Made by a program: the position numbers and the translations under genes. The notes beneath the pieces were generated by a model that saw only the letters and a list, made by a program, of their open reading frames with translations, did no database searches and had not been told where the DNA came from. 64,000 nt of DNA from Hyparrhenia diplandra (lineage: Eukaryota; Streptophyta; Magnoliopsida; Poales; Poaceae): positions 186,001 through 250,000 of the forward strand of contig JADLZK010010184.1 of the NCBI GenBank assembly GCA_015847255.1, written 5' to 3'. This document shows, piece after piece, positions 48,101 to 61,110 of the stretch. Each line of letters begins with the position of its first letter. The stretch's first letter is position 1.

Positions 48101-51100
48101 ACAGTTCTGCCAGAACGTCTCCGTGGCTTTTCTTGAGCTTCAACTGCCCGTCTTTTCCTGTTATTATTTTTGTCAAGCTGAGGATCTTCAACATAGCTCT
48201 TTTTTATTTCGTGCAGCACGAGGTGCCAAAGTTTCCTGAAGAATATCAGTCATCACTATCTGATAATGTTTACAGAAAGAAATGACGAAAGCAGGTTATA
48301 ATAACTGGACAAACTAGCTAGCCAATCAATACCTGAATCATATCTGCAGGATCTGGTTGTATCAGCCTACTCCAGAATGTTGCATCATCTTCGCCACTGG
48401 AAAAGTTTGCAACCTACGCAAAACATGAAGAATAACAAATGTGAATACAGAATAGTTCCTGCTCAGGATCAGTAACTTTGGTATGTACATCACATGCCTT
48501 GAAAGCACTAAGAAGCTCATTTCCTTCCTCCCCTTCACCACCCTTTGTCTCGACTTTCTCAGCTCTCTCAAGAATTTCATCAATGTCCAAGCTTTCAAGG
48601 TTCCTCTTGGTCTCTTCATCAGTCTTGTCTTCTTTGAACAATTCCTCTGCACCGAACCTCAAGATAGCAGAAAGTTCATTCTGCCAAGTGATGCAGCTTA
48701 CATCAGAATAGTAAAATAGCATAAAAGGGAAATAGAGAGGGAACAAGAAAATACAGTATGTATCTTTTTTTTTACCTTCTCACAAGATTATCATATCCTG
48801 ATAGAAGGTAAAAGGAACAAGCAAATGCATTTAACTTCTAAACAGAACAAAATTAATATGATAAGACACTTCAATTTTCAGCATTTGATAACCTGTACGA
48901 AAAATTCCTTGTGCAAAATGTGACAACTTGTTTCAACCAGAAGCTACATTCAATGGCCAAATACAAAACTCGCTAATGAATCTTGTAACCACCCAATACA
49001 AAACTTCTAAGGTAATTCATGCTGAAAAGTTAGCATAAAACAAGGAAAGAAGATAGTTGAAACTAAAACCTACCTTGTCAAAAATCGAGCCACCCTTTTT
49101 GGATTCTTTCTTCTCAAGCCTGCCCTCAGCATTTAGCTTCTGAATAACCAAGTGATCAAGAACCTGAAATAGTAGGAAAGAAATAGGTAAAAAAGAACAG
49201 TCAATAATCCTACTAAAGAATACATGAACTATGCAGTTTGACAACCATCTTTTTCTTTGCGCGTTCCAAAATATCCTCTTCAACACTTTTGCATGTGACG
49301 AAGCGGTAGATATTAACAGTCTCCTGTTGGCCAATCCTATGTGCCCTACTCATGGCCTAGCAAGAAACGAGCCATATAAAAAAAAAATAGGAAAGATAAG
49401 TAAATCTTTACGAGTTAAACACACACACTCACTTCCAGGAGGGAGGGATGGAGGGAGAGGGGAAAAACCTGCAGATCATTTTGCGGATTCCAATCTGAAT
49501 CAAAAATTATCACTGTATCTGCAGTTGCAAGATTAATACCAAGTCCTCCGGCACGTGTGGATAAAAGAAAACAGAAGTCATCACTTCCAGGAGCATTAAA
49601 ATGTTCCATGGCTTGATGACGAAGATCTGCTCTTGTACTACCATCAAGCCTTTGAAACTGAAATCCCCGAAGAGACAGGTATTCTGCAAGGATGTCCAAC
49701 ATCTTAACCATCTGCAAGGAATCAACTAAAACACATCAGATGCAGATGCTTTAAAAAATATTTTGCTTCCCAATATATTGCTGTTAGCACAATAAGAAAA
49801 TAGCTATGTATAATGTTCCAACTTGAAGCAAATCACGCCCAAGAATCTCTCAAGGAATCTACTCAATCACAAAGAGAACTACAGAAATAGAAAAGAATCA
49901 GCACGGCGAAATAAGTAGAAATTTTTTCCACAACGGCCAAGGCGAATTTCATTACCATGAAGAAATAAAGATTACAATGTTTAAGTTGCATCCTACAGAG
50001 TTACCGAGAAAAATAAGCAAGTTCCTGAGCCTCCGAACATGAAGGGATCATTCAGCTAGGCAAACACCAAACAAATTCATTGTTTTGGTTTCCAAACGTC
50101 TGTCACTTAGAAATAACGAAAGTTCATTCAAACATTTTTATTTGCTTTCCAATTCTTTCATTTGAAACATTTTCCAACAAGTGTCCCTCTGAAAGTACAA
50201 AGTACTCTCATCGCCATTGTCATAAAATCATTGTATAGTGAAAATATCTACTTTTTTACTGAAGAGAGTACTTTGTACTTTCAGTTTTCCAATTTGTTGT
50301 TACTATATATCATGATGTTGATATATTCTGGCATGTGATGGCGATACCAGTGACTTTCCAATTAACATAGGACTACATCAAGGGTCAGCAGATCGAGCCC
50401 TTATTTATTTACTACGGTGATGGATGAGGTCACAAAGGGATATCTGGTGATATCCCTTGGTGTATGCTCTTTCTTCGATGATGTGGTGCTAGTGGACGAG
50501 TAGAGCAGGGGGTAAATAGGAAGTTGGAGCTGTGGAGGCACACGCTAGAGTCGAAAGGGTTGGACCGAGTAGGACCAAGACCGAAAGTATATGATGTGCG
50601 ACTTTAGCCCCGACTAGGCACGAGGATGGGGACGTCACCCCGGATGGATGGACAAGTGGTGGCCAAGAAGGATACTTTTTCGGTATTTAGGATCTATGCT
50701 CCGGAAGGATGGCGACATTGATGAAGATGTTAGACATAGAATCCAGCGGGTTGGCTAAAGTGGCGTCAAGCTTACGGCATCCTATGTGACAAGAGGGTGC
50801 CACGAAGCTAAAAGGGAAGTTCTATAGGACGGCGATTCGCCCCGGCGATGCTATATGGTGTTGAATGTTGGCCTACAAAAGGCGACATGTCTAGCAGCTA
50901 AGCGTGGCGAGATGCGTATGTTGCGTTGGTTTTTGCGGGCATACTAGGAGGGATAGAGTTCGGAATGAAGATATTCGGGATAGGGTCGGGGTGGCTCCTA
51001 TCGAGGAGAAATTGATTCAACATCGGTTGAGATGGTTTGGACATGTTCAACGGAGGCCTCTCGAGGCGCCGGTGCGTAGTGGAGTTATAGAGCGGGTAGA

Positions 51101-54100
51101 TAATGTAAAGAGAGGTAGAGGTCGACCTAGGACCGACTTGGGACGAGGCGGTTAAGAGAGACCTTAAGGAGTGGAATATCTCCAAGGATTTAGCTTTGGG
51201 ACGGGGGCGCTTGGAGCCTAGCTATCAACGTGCACGAACCATGACTTTGTTTCCTTTTCTATCTACCCTATCTTTATCCTTTTGTCTTGTGCCTTTTTAC
51301 GTTCTTTTATAATGTTTCATATGGGTTTCATCTCTAGCCTACCCCAACTAGCTTGGGACTTTATGTTGTTGTTGTTGTTGTTGTTGATATATTCTGGCAA
51401 CCAGCTGCCCCAAACTTAAGTTTCTGGTTCTACCACTAGCAAAAGTGCAAAACTCAAGGACTCCCAAAGGTGTATCCGCAGGTTGACATCCAAGTAACAC
51501 TCACTTTTTTGCTCTCTCTTAGGGCACCCGTAGTGCTGGTTTGAAGCAAACCAAACAGCACTGAAGGGCCATTCAGAATTGTGAGAATAAGTATAAAATT
51601 GTGCTCGTTTCATGGGGCCACAGCAGAGAGAAAAAGGAAATAAAATGTTACCATTATCTAAAATTTGAATAACCACATCATGTGGTGATAAACTGGCAAA
51701 TACAAACCTGTGAGAATATAAGCACACGATGGTTAGTCTCCCGCAGTCTCACCAATAGTCTGTCCAACAAGACAAGTTTCCCACTACTCATAACAATGCG
51801 TTCAACTTTATTCCGATCACCAATGCTATCTCCACCATAACCATGATCGGCACTTTCAAACAAGAATGGATGGTTGCAGCATTTCTTCAATTCAACAACA
51901 ATGTTAAGTAGTGACACCTACATATGCCATGATCAAGTCAGTCACATAAAACATGATTTTGGCGAGCCGATTTGGCTATGCCTTAAGAATAATTGTTGCC
52001 AAACACACTAATTATTTGGAATTAGTAGATCAGAACACGAATTTATAAACTATCGATCCTTGCCCACATGGGAAAGCAGATTTGGCTCACAGCGGCCAAG
52101 TGTTGCCTTGTGGCCTTGCCCATGCTCCAGTTTGATAGGTACTACACAGCCAGGTGAGGAACTGCTTGAGCTAGCAATAGGAGGTGAGGAACTGCTTGAG
52201 CTAGCAATAGTAGGTGAGAAAGAATAGTAACATTGTTCGAATCAAGATAATCCTGGCAAGCACCACAGAATTTAGCAAGAAAATGGTCCTAGACTAGCAG
52301 CAACGGTATACATTCATATGTGGAGACAAGGTTCAATTTGCTACAGACTGAGACAACCAAATTACATTAAATTCCAAGATAGAACAGAGCGATAGCTAAC
52401 CAAAAATAACCAAATGTGCCCACTGAAATAACTAAAACCAGAGAATATAAAAACATAAGAACTTGCTTAAAAGAACAAGATGTAACAAAAACCTGATTCC
52501 CACGGACTCCTTTATTTAGATTCTGAAAAATTCGCTCTAAAATCCATTTGTAGTACCTAGTAAAAAACCAAAAAAATATAGCCTCAATGTAAAATAAGGC
52601 ACGTTTGGCAGCTCCAAGGTCCATGCAGGTTTTGGAGCTTGTAGGAAAAATAAAAGGTTTAAGAATGTGGGTTCCATCCAAACTAATTATAAGAAAACTA
52701 ATAAAAAAAGAGGTTCAAGAAAATTAGCAGTGTACTCACTGTTTCTGAAGGGGTGACATCTCAACACGTAGAATCCTCTCAATTTTAGGAGGTAAAGACT
52801 TCTCAACATCTTTTATAACCCGCCGTAGAATATGGGGCCTCAGTTCTTTATGCAAATTCGCAAGCTACAAGAAAACCGGCAAAAGAAGTTATGGGCTTCA
52901 ATCAACGGAAAACCAACATATTATATGCTGATAAGCGAAGATAAAGTTTTTATTTGAAAGACTACCTCAGTTTCGTTGAACGAACTCAAATTTTTGTATC
53001 TCTCAACAAAACTATCCTTGCTGTTGAATTTGACTGGATCAAGGAAATGAAGTAATGCCCTACACACACACACACACACACACAAAGCTCAGAAACAAAG
53101 AAAAAATGAAGGACTAAAAGGATTAACAAAACTGAATCAGCATAGATGCCTGCAAACAGATTGCTGTTTTCTAAAATAATACAACTCCACATAAAAGATG
53201 ACATATCAGCATATAATAAAAGTTAACTATTACAACTCCACATAAAAGATGACCTACCAAAGCTCTTCCACACTGTTCTGCAAAGGTGTTCCAGTGATAA
53301 GCAGCTTGTTCTTAGTACTGAATTCCTGTAGAAGCAATACAACATTAGTTTTTTAATCATTAAACCAGTAAAAAGTTACATGATACAGAAGCTAAGAAAT
53401 TGTTTCATACCAAAAGGGTTGTATACAGTGATGCTTCACAATTTTTCAACCGGTGAGCTTCATCAACCATAAGATAATTCCATTTGATCTTGGAAAGAAC
53501 CGCTTTGTCCTTGAGAATCACCTCGTAGGTAGTTATCAATGTGTGGAATTTTACATGACGCCCACCCTTCTTGTCTGAAAAAAATTCATGCTGCTGGCAC
53601 ATCTGTGGCCAGTAGCAAATAGGTAACAAGCAAGGTGAATACTGAATACAATAAAATTAGAAAGTGTATTAGTTAGAATTTTATAAATATTTTTACCTAA
53701 AAACAAGTATAACACAAGCAAACAGAATGAGAAAGGAGGCCAGAAAAAAATACAGTTCCATACCCTAAAAGCAAAAAGAAAAAGAAAAATGCTACACACA
53801 TAAATAGAGTTTTTGAGAAGAGATCCATGTTACAAAAAGGCTTCATCTCAATGACATATGATGTTAGCATAATATAGATAGAGTTTCTTAAAGACAGAAC
53901 AGTTATGTTGCTGAAGAAAGACAGGACGCTCTGTGGGGGCTTTGGAAACTAAGAAATGCTATGTGTTTTCAGAACTTGGTCTGGAAGGAATATGAATACA
54001 GTGCTGCCAAAGATTGTTGTCATGTTGCAAAGTTGGAAACTGCTTTGCCCTCAAGACAAGCTTTGCCATCATCTCTGACAGCTAGGATTTCCGGCTGGAC

Positions 54101-57100
54101 AAGGAATCAAGGCCTGAAGATAGCTTCATGTATGAGAACACAAGTGACTAGCGACCCCCAAGGACATGATGGATTTACTAAGCAGTGGTACTTCATTTGA
54201 AGAGACAGTCATCTAGTCAAGTCAGGGAAGTGGCTCAATCTGGTGGTTTTTGGTCTTTGTGGAGCATAGGAAGTTATGTGTAATTCTTGGTTGTTTGTGG
54301 TCAATCATTCTTTTGGTTATGGTTAGGGAGGTGAATGGTGACTGTCCTGCACTTGTTCAATGTTGTAAATGTTGACTGTCTTCAGCTTTGCTAAGACTGA
54401 GGTTATTAATCCCTTAAGGTTTAACAGTCCTTTTGGCTATTCAATTTTCCTCGGCTTATCATATTGGTCATGGAAGTAATACATACAGGTCCATCATAAG
54501 AGTGAGCTATCTGGGTTAAAAGTCATGATAATGTTGAGTTGTCACAAAAAATACAAACCAGGTAAATTCCATAAGATATTATTCTATTGTATTGTATCAG
54601 CCTTTTACATAAAAATATGCAATTTACAAGCTGATATCTAAAGTTACTAGCCAGTTCAAAATATTCATACAGGAGGAGCAGTCTCCTTACAGATGATATA
54701 AATACTAGTGCTAACAGTAAATAAATTAATTCTCAGCAGTAACAATAATTAGATTTTCAGGTAAAGTTTATATTTAACAAAAACTATTAATATACGATTT
54801 TAGCCGGTAATTCTTGTTGCCAACATTTGACAATGGCAGCTAGATCACATACAAAAACAGATGGAGAACTGATTTAATGGTTTTTATATACCTCTCTGCT
54901 GGCACGGTTGCCAACATAAATGACAACGTTCATGTTGGGCAGCCACTTCCGAAATTCCTTTGCCCAGTTCGACAGTGTTGACAGTGGCACAACTACAAGA
55001 AATGGGCCATTGATTTCTTGAGCATTCTGCAACAGATATGTCAGATATTAATATTAAAAGACAATTTCATTAATCATAATGATGACAAGCAAATACAATG
55101 AGAAATAATTACATGAAGGAAGCCAAGCATGGAAACAGATTGGATAGTTTTTCCCAGACCCATTTCATCAGCAAGTATAACATTAGTATCGTTTCTCCAC
55201 CTGTGTTACCAATCAAACAATCAGAAAACAAAGTATCTGTATTCTGTTGTGCGTATATGTACAATCATATTGATCATACATACCCATTGACAAGAAAATT
55301 TAGTCCTTCCAACTGATAATCACGAAGCTTGCCAGCTTTTAGCCATTCTGGCTGGTCATCAAGCCTCCTCAAACTAGCTGGAAATGTAAAGTTTGATTCA
55401 GTTAGACTCAACAATAGTGATCCGCTGGTGCTAGAAAAAGTAAATTGGATCCAGTAAAAACCCAAAGAAAAGGGTAAGACAATGCAAATCCATATTCAAA
55501 CTATGACCAAAAAGAATATTGTAGATTCGAGGGATAAGGATCACTTAATTTGATAACATCACATCATACTCATTGTAAATAGCATACTAACTGAAGACTT
55601 TATAATAAAGAACAAAAGTGAAAAACTACACAGAAGGAACAAAATAGCATAGAAGAGTTCTTAACTAGAATGTCTTATGTATTAACTATTTTCTGGACCA
55701 CCAATAGTAAGTAAGATTGTGTTACCTTTGCTTTTCTTTCGTTGGAAATCTACTGTTTTCCCAAGTATAGCTGAGGCAGCTTCACGAGCCTACCATTTAG
55801 TGTAAAGTGAGTCATGATACAAAATTACACTCTTAGGTACAATTACAGAGGCTTGTATAGGTACTGAGTACCTTACCTTATATTCATCAATTGCATCTTG
55901 AGCAAAATCTATATCTGTATCTTTTTCCCTGAAACAGGGCACCAAAAACAAAATTAGTGAGACTAATGCATACTAATTAAACACTGAAGGCACATTCCTA
56001 TTTCCTACAACAAAGATATTAACATCCACCAGATAGAATAGAATATAAAATGTATGAAAGATCATCACACATAATCATACTCTGAATCAACAGAGGTAAT
56101 CATACTCTGAATCAACAGAGGTAGAGATATTGTGTTTATGAACGAAGCTTGTCCATGTGCAAAACAATAATCATATTCATAACAATAAAACTGGGTACCA
56201 TGCCACAAACATTACCAGGTAGATTCTGCATAAGGAAGTCCTTGCCATTTGACTAGATATTCAGGAACCAGATCATCTCCATCAGCTTTGACCCTATCAG
56301 CAAATATCCGTTCAACCTGAAGATTCAATGTTAGACAATATGTAAAGCGATAATGAACAGTGTATATCAACAGCCAACCTGACTATATTGTTTAATAAGA
56401 TCCAGCTCCATCTCCTTGCCCACATCATGCACCTCAACCTGATATGAATATGTTGGCATAACAAGAGAAACATATCAAATTAATGCCAATATTTTGCCAA
56501 GTAAAGAAGCACTAACATAACCACTTACATAAGCACGTTATATAAACCTAACATTGACTTAATTTTGAACACCATCAAAATAACTACTATGCAAAAAAAC
56601 AGGAACCTTCTATAGTTCCAAAACAGGAAGAGGCACAAACATTTCCTTTACATTTTGAAGTTTTATCATAGAGTTACTATTTATACTCTGCATGCTAAGA
56701 TACAAAAGGTGTCATGCTTCAATTCATGTTAAATTTGAAATGAAAGGTCTACTGGTTTACCTCTTCACGTGATAGTGCCCTCTTGTACCTCTGTTCCTCA
56801 GCAACTCTTTTCGTGTAATTTATTACCTTCTTGAATCCACTAACCTGTCATGTAGAGGTTATATGAATGAAAGCAGATTTAGAAAGAACAAAGACAAATG
56901 ATTAAGCACATACACCTAACTAACATTCAGATAACATAATCTATATGTAGTCTACATAAGTACTTACATTTTGGAGTTCTGATAATGTCTTCCATTGACA
57001 ATGCAGGTAAGACTGGCCTTTCCATTTTATATAGAACTCTAATTCATCCCACTGTTGATCAAAGTCCGATGTTAGGCTGACGACAGTAGGTTGAGCTGAC

Positions 57101-59642
57101 TGGTGATTCCTTATTGCCTCTTCAGCTAAACCCTTGGGTTGATGCCAAAGAACTTTTTCGATTGTTTCTCCATCTTCCTCTTCCGGCTCCTCCTTCATGA
57201 GCTAGATTACATTAAAACTTGTTAAGGTGGCCATAACATATATGGATTGACTTTTTACGCAATCAGGAGAAACTTAAATTAACACCATAATAACGATGAC
57301 TTGGACAACAAAATAGAGAGGAAAGTTTAGAAGACAGATATCTAGATTCTCTATTGTCAAAGAAGCGACTTAAAAGTGAGAATCAGGAGCTGAATGACAA
57401 CATCAAGAACATGATACACATGCAGCTCCAGCCTGATTTACATGACAAGAACTAGATAGCCAGTTATCCATTATGATTCCTAAGAGACAAAATTGCTATT
57501 TCACTAAAAGTTTGTATTGAGCTCACCTTTTGTTGTTTAGTTGACTTCTCCTCACTATCATCACTTTCTTCGCTTTCAGCATATGAGATCTTTTTTCACC
57601 GTTCTCCTCCTTCCAGAAGTTCGAAGCTCATTATGAGAACTGATTGGGGCAGCGTCACTGCGGCCAACAGGTTTCTGATGCAACCTGTCAGGTTTTTCGA
57701 TCTGTGTTGGAAATCAGAATCACTGGGAGCATCTGAGTCTTTTCCTGAAGAATATTCTTCATCACTGTGAGACACCCCTCGTTTTCGTTGAGCTGGCATG
57801 GGCAACTTTCTTCCCTTGGAAGTTTTAGTTGCTACAATCTTAAGTCGTTTAGGTTGCCTCCGATTCTCAACAAAATCATCATCTTCATCATCTGAGAGTT
57901 CAAGGTCATCGTCATCGCCGCCATCAGAATTCTCACTATCCATAAACTTATCCTGTGAGTTGAATGTTTCAGAGGGTAGATAATCAAGAAAAAAATATCC
58001 AATAGCTCAAATACAAAAATACAAATAACATTAACTTGATCGATTTCCTTGAATGTGCCAATAGAAAACTCAACAATCCACAATAAAACAAAATAGCATA
58101 GCTGCAAAACCATTTATATATTAAAAAAATAGGGCATTAGTGGACAATTTGTAGGCGAAAAGCGGGTGGGGAGCAGGAGGGGGGGGAGGGTTCATAATCT
58201 ATCCTCAGATGATCACAGTACAGATAAATAAGCACTCGAAAATGCTTCAGAACTGGTCACGCGAGAAAGGTCAAGTACAATAGAATGACACCAAAAGGTC
58301 CAAATAGAATCCAGGACTCGGTTAGAAACAACTGCTGACTGCTGATGCAGTTAAGATGGCCCACAGAAATCATGTAGCATATTTTATCACCTCATTTAAG
58401 AATACCAAAGAGCCAAATCCATCCAAGGTTCTGATCATTCACATCAATATTGCATGCATAAGTTTATTTATTCCATATACTTTGAATATATTTCCTCTGG
58501 ATTACCTATCTGATGCTAAGAGATAATTTGTGTTCTTGGGTCTATTACACCAACTGAAGAAACAGTCGATTTCACATAAGTTCAACTAAGGCACTATTTT
58601 TAATATCACCAGCTCAGATTCATAAATAATACATATGTAAACAACTTCATAACCGGGCAGCAGCATATAGATCTTGAACATAGTTGTAACAAATTTTCAC
58701 TACTCAAGCTAGCTACACGCAAATGATAAAAGCAGGATGTAGCTTAAGATGTGGAAACTGTAGCATATTACAGTTATATGCCATTCCATGCAGAGCAATT
58801 AAGTAAATAGATGACCTTATCAGCAGCCTTGTCCGTTTCGCTGTCTGGCTCAAAATCCACGCGTCAGCGGGATCATCTTCTACAAATATAAGAAAAAATG
58901 CCAATCAACTTGGGTTGTAACACCATGTATATACAGACACAAATAAAGCAATAGTTGCAAATTTATTTTGTTAAGCACAAGACCCATATTTCAATATACC
59001 ATCTGCATCATTGTCATCATCATTCTCATCATTATACTCATCGTCGTCGTCGTCATCATCATAAGCATTGTACTTTGACGTCTTCTTCATTTGTCGTGAG
59101 CCAGACTTTGCTGCTCCACCAGAAGTGGAACAGCTTGATTGCTTCGTCCCGCCGCGATGCAACGATTCAATCTGCTCCTCTCCATCCTGCTCATAATAGT
59201 CATCGGAGAGCATTTCCTCAGCAGGCACCTCACCATTTGCTCTGTTCAGCTCATCATCCTCTCCACTACCATCCATGTCATCATAAGAGCTAGCAGCATC
59301 CATTCGCCTACCACTATTCGATGGAACCTCTCCAGCCGTCTGTTTGGACCTGGAATCCTTGAGAAAATTTGAGCCCCATGGACCACCAGACGATCTGCCT
59401 CCTCTCTGGGCATGCTGCCCTGATGCGTTCTCAGAAGAGTACAAACCTGACTGGCCAGCCTCATGTTGCTCTGCTTCGCTGTGGTAAGCATCATCTGCTT
59501 TCTCATTTAGGTTCCACTGCCTAGAGTTGAGGTCAACATTCTGATCCCGGACTGACTCGTAAGTGCTCTCATCATCAGCCTTTTCATTCAAGTTGTACCC
59601 TCCTGAATCGGCCTTGCTACCGGAGTTGCTGAAGAATGCCAT
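45163..59642 (-). CDS. CHD1: CHD1-type chromodomain helicase (chromatin remodeller), 30 exons, with single-base frame breaks
   Basis: This is a SNF2-family ATP-dependent nucleosome remodeller of the CHD1/CHR5 class, acting in the nucleus. Exons: 59642-59000, 58879-58816, 57952-57527, 57201-56968, 56844-56761, 56438-56379, 56316-56216, 55928-55877, 55789-55726, 55377-55284, 55200-55113, 55026-54892, 53602-53411, 53325-53258, 53059-52966, 52864-52740, 52556-52493, 51917-51708, 49711-49469, 49356-49246, 49163-49074, 48680-48498, 48413-48333, 48235-47997, 47601-47449, 47329-47187, 47105-46924, 46298-45947, 45867-45777, 45646-45163. The predicted length is about 1,715 residues. Domains in order: acidic Ser-rich N-terminus, chromodomains (exons 4-7, WDELEFYIKWKGQSYLHCQW and LVPEYLVKWQGLPYAEST), ATPase with DEMGLGKTIQS and DEAH, helicase C (FQRLDGSTRADLRHQAMEHF), then the SANT-like region (DDARLMVGIHWYGYGNWEKI). 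The ATPase exons are intact. Exons 2, 3, 24, 26, 28 and 30 need eight one-base corrections. Intron 22 starts with GC. Confidence 0.9.
50334..51382 (+). mobile_element. 5'-truncated LINE in CHD1 intron 18, with 17-bp TSD
   Basis: The translation, with stops and frame changes, gives the end of a plant LINE reverse transcriptase. It runs from an HQGSA-type motif, through a FDDVVLVDE active-site region, to NEDIRDRVGVAPIEEKLIQH, RLRWFGHVQRRPLEAPVRSG and NVKRGRGRPRTD. The element ends in a (TTG)n tract at 51366-51386 and is flanked by GTTGATATATTCTGGCA at 50317-50333 and 51383-51399. It runs opposite to the host gene. Confidence 0.85.
53060..53082. repeat. (CA)n microsatellite
   Basis: About 11 CA units immediately beside the acceptor of CHD1 exon 15. 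On the transcribed strand this is a GT run ending at the AG, so length changes could affect the pyrimidine context of the splice site. Confidence 0.85.
53915..54400 (+). mobile_element. LINE 3' fragment in CHD1 intron 12
   Basis: The plus strand reads ALWGLWKLRNAMCFQNLVWK then YSAAKDCCHVAKLETALPS, the tail that follows zf-RVT in plant LINE ORF2 proteins. It is only a fragment; no target duplication was located. Confidence 0.6.
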
Positions 59643-61110
59643 CAGAAATTATGACATTACATGGAATACCTCTCACAGGCTCAGTATCACTCCTGCAGTT
59701 CATGAAACGAAGTCAATTTAGAGCGTAGCCAGTGATCACTATGTTGTGCTCTAAACAGGGCAATCCAACTAGAATCCAATCAGTTCCAAATGCTTTTTTT
59801 GGTTAGAGGTTGATCGTTTGAATGGCAAATGGATTAAAATTTTCAGGTGAGGGACGTGACTCGACCCCAGCTCTAATCAAAATCGAGCAGCGGAAGCAGG
59901 GATACACCGGTGAGCAGCCTCGAGCGCGCAGAATCCAAACTGGATTCCGAAACCCTAAATCCCAAACGATTGACGCGCGGGAGAGCAGATCGGCGCGTGC
60001 GGCGGCCAGATCGAGTCGCCGGCGGCGCGGATCGGGCGGGCGGCGCTCGAACCGACGCCACATCACGCGCGCCCATGCCTGGGAACCGACCACCTGCCCA
60101 CAAAAACCCGCGAGGTGGCAAGGGGACGCACCTCGTGTGCCGCGGCCGACGAGAGGAGCAGGAGGAGGCGGGCGGGCGTGCGGGAGGGCGGGGCGACGGG
60201 CGCTCAGTCCCCGCGACAGAGACGAATGCTCGGACCGGCACGCGGGCGGGGTTTCTGGGTCGCCGCGGGGCGCCTATGGGTCTGCGCGATCGCCGTCGCC
60301 GGCGGGCGGCGGGAGGGGAGCGAGGGGGAGGGCCGCAACGCCCGTTCGATTTATTCAAAAAGGACCGGGCGAATTTCCGCGATTTTTGCGGTATTTTCCG
60401 CGATTTTTCGCCTAGGATTCGGATCGGAGGCGGGGCAGGAGGGGGATGGACGGCGGCGATCGCCGGAGACGGGCTCCCGGCGGGGCAGCGCGGCGGCGGC
60501 GGCGGCGGCGCGCGCTTGAGAGAGGGGGTGGTTATCTATCACAAAGGGGGTAAGGGAGATTAGGAAGGGCAGATAAGTTTTCCCCTCTCTCTGTTTGTTT
60601 GTCTCTCTCCGGCTCTCGCCTTTTCGCTCGTGTATTTGTCTCGGTCGCCTTGGGCTGGCAAGTATTTCGGGGCAAAAAAAGAATTTGGGGGCTCGCTGCT
60701 CGTCTCTCGACGCCTCGCTGGTGGGGCCAACCAGTAAGCGACGCGTACGTAGAGGAGGGGTTGGGGGTGCAGAGGCTGCTTCGAGGGCGCCGCGTCACCG
60801 GGGTGTTTTTTTCTCCGAATGGCATGTGGGGTCCGGATCAGGGTGGAGGGTGGGGAAGGCGTGTCAGAGAGTGTTATCCTCGTGGGTGCGCGACGTGCGT
60901 TGGTGTGCCTCGCGGTCGCGGCGTTCGTAATTTCTGGAGGGGCTGTGGTCCAAACGGAGGCACGCCTATTGCCGGGTTCGGCGCGCCGATGTGGCGTTGT
61001 GGGTAGGGACTACGGAGGGCTTGGCGTTTTCTCTCCGATGTCAGGTCACCCTTATCCATGTTGCTCAAGTGCATTCCTGGTTCCAATGGAACAGTGAGTG
61101 TAGAGTGCAG
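59643..61110 (-). promoter_or_regulatory. CHD1 5' region and GC-rich flank
   Basis: Directly upstream of the CHD1 ATG is a short leader with splice-like signals. It is followed by a strongly GC-rich, CpG-rich block from about 59930 to 60520 and a second GC-rich block to 61000. Overlapping open frames exist on both strands, but none resembles a known protein, and high GC alone explains them. It is the likely promoter region of the CHD1 gene. Confidence 0.55.

Noticed and set aside
51904..53000. Second, independent helicase gene
   Set aside because: The helicase-like exons here join in phase with those on both sides as part of the single CHD1 gene.
59822..60563. 197- and 217-codon frames upstream of the CHD1 gene
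   Set aside because: All frames are rich in Arg, Gly and Ala and overlap each other in a CpG-rich promoter-like block; no conserved motif.
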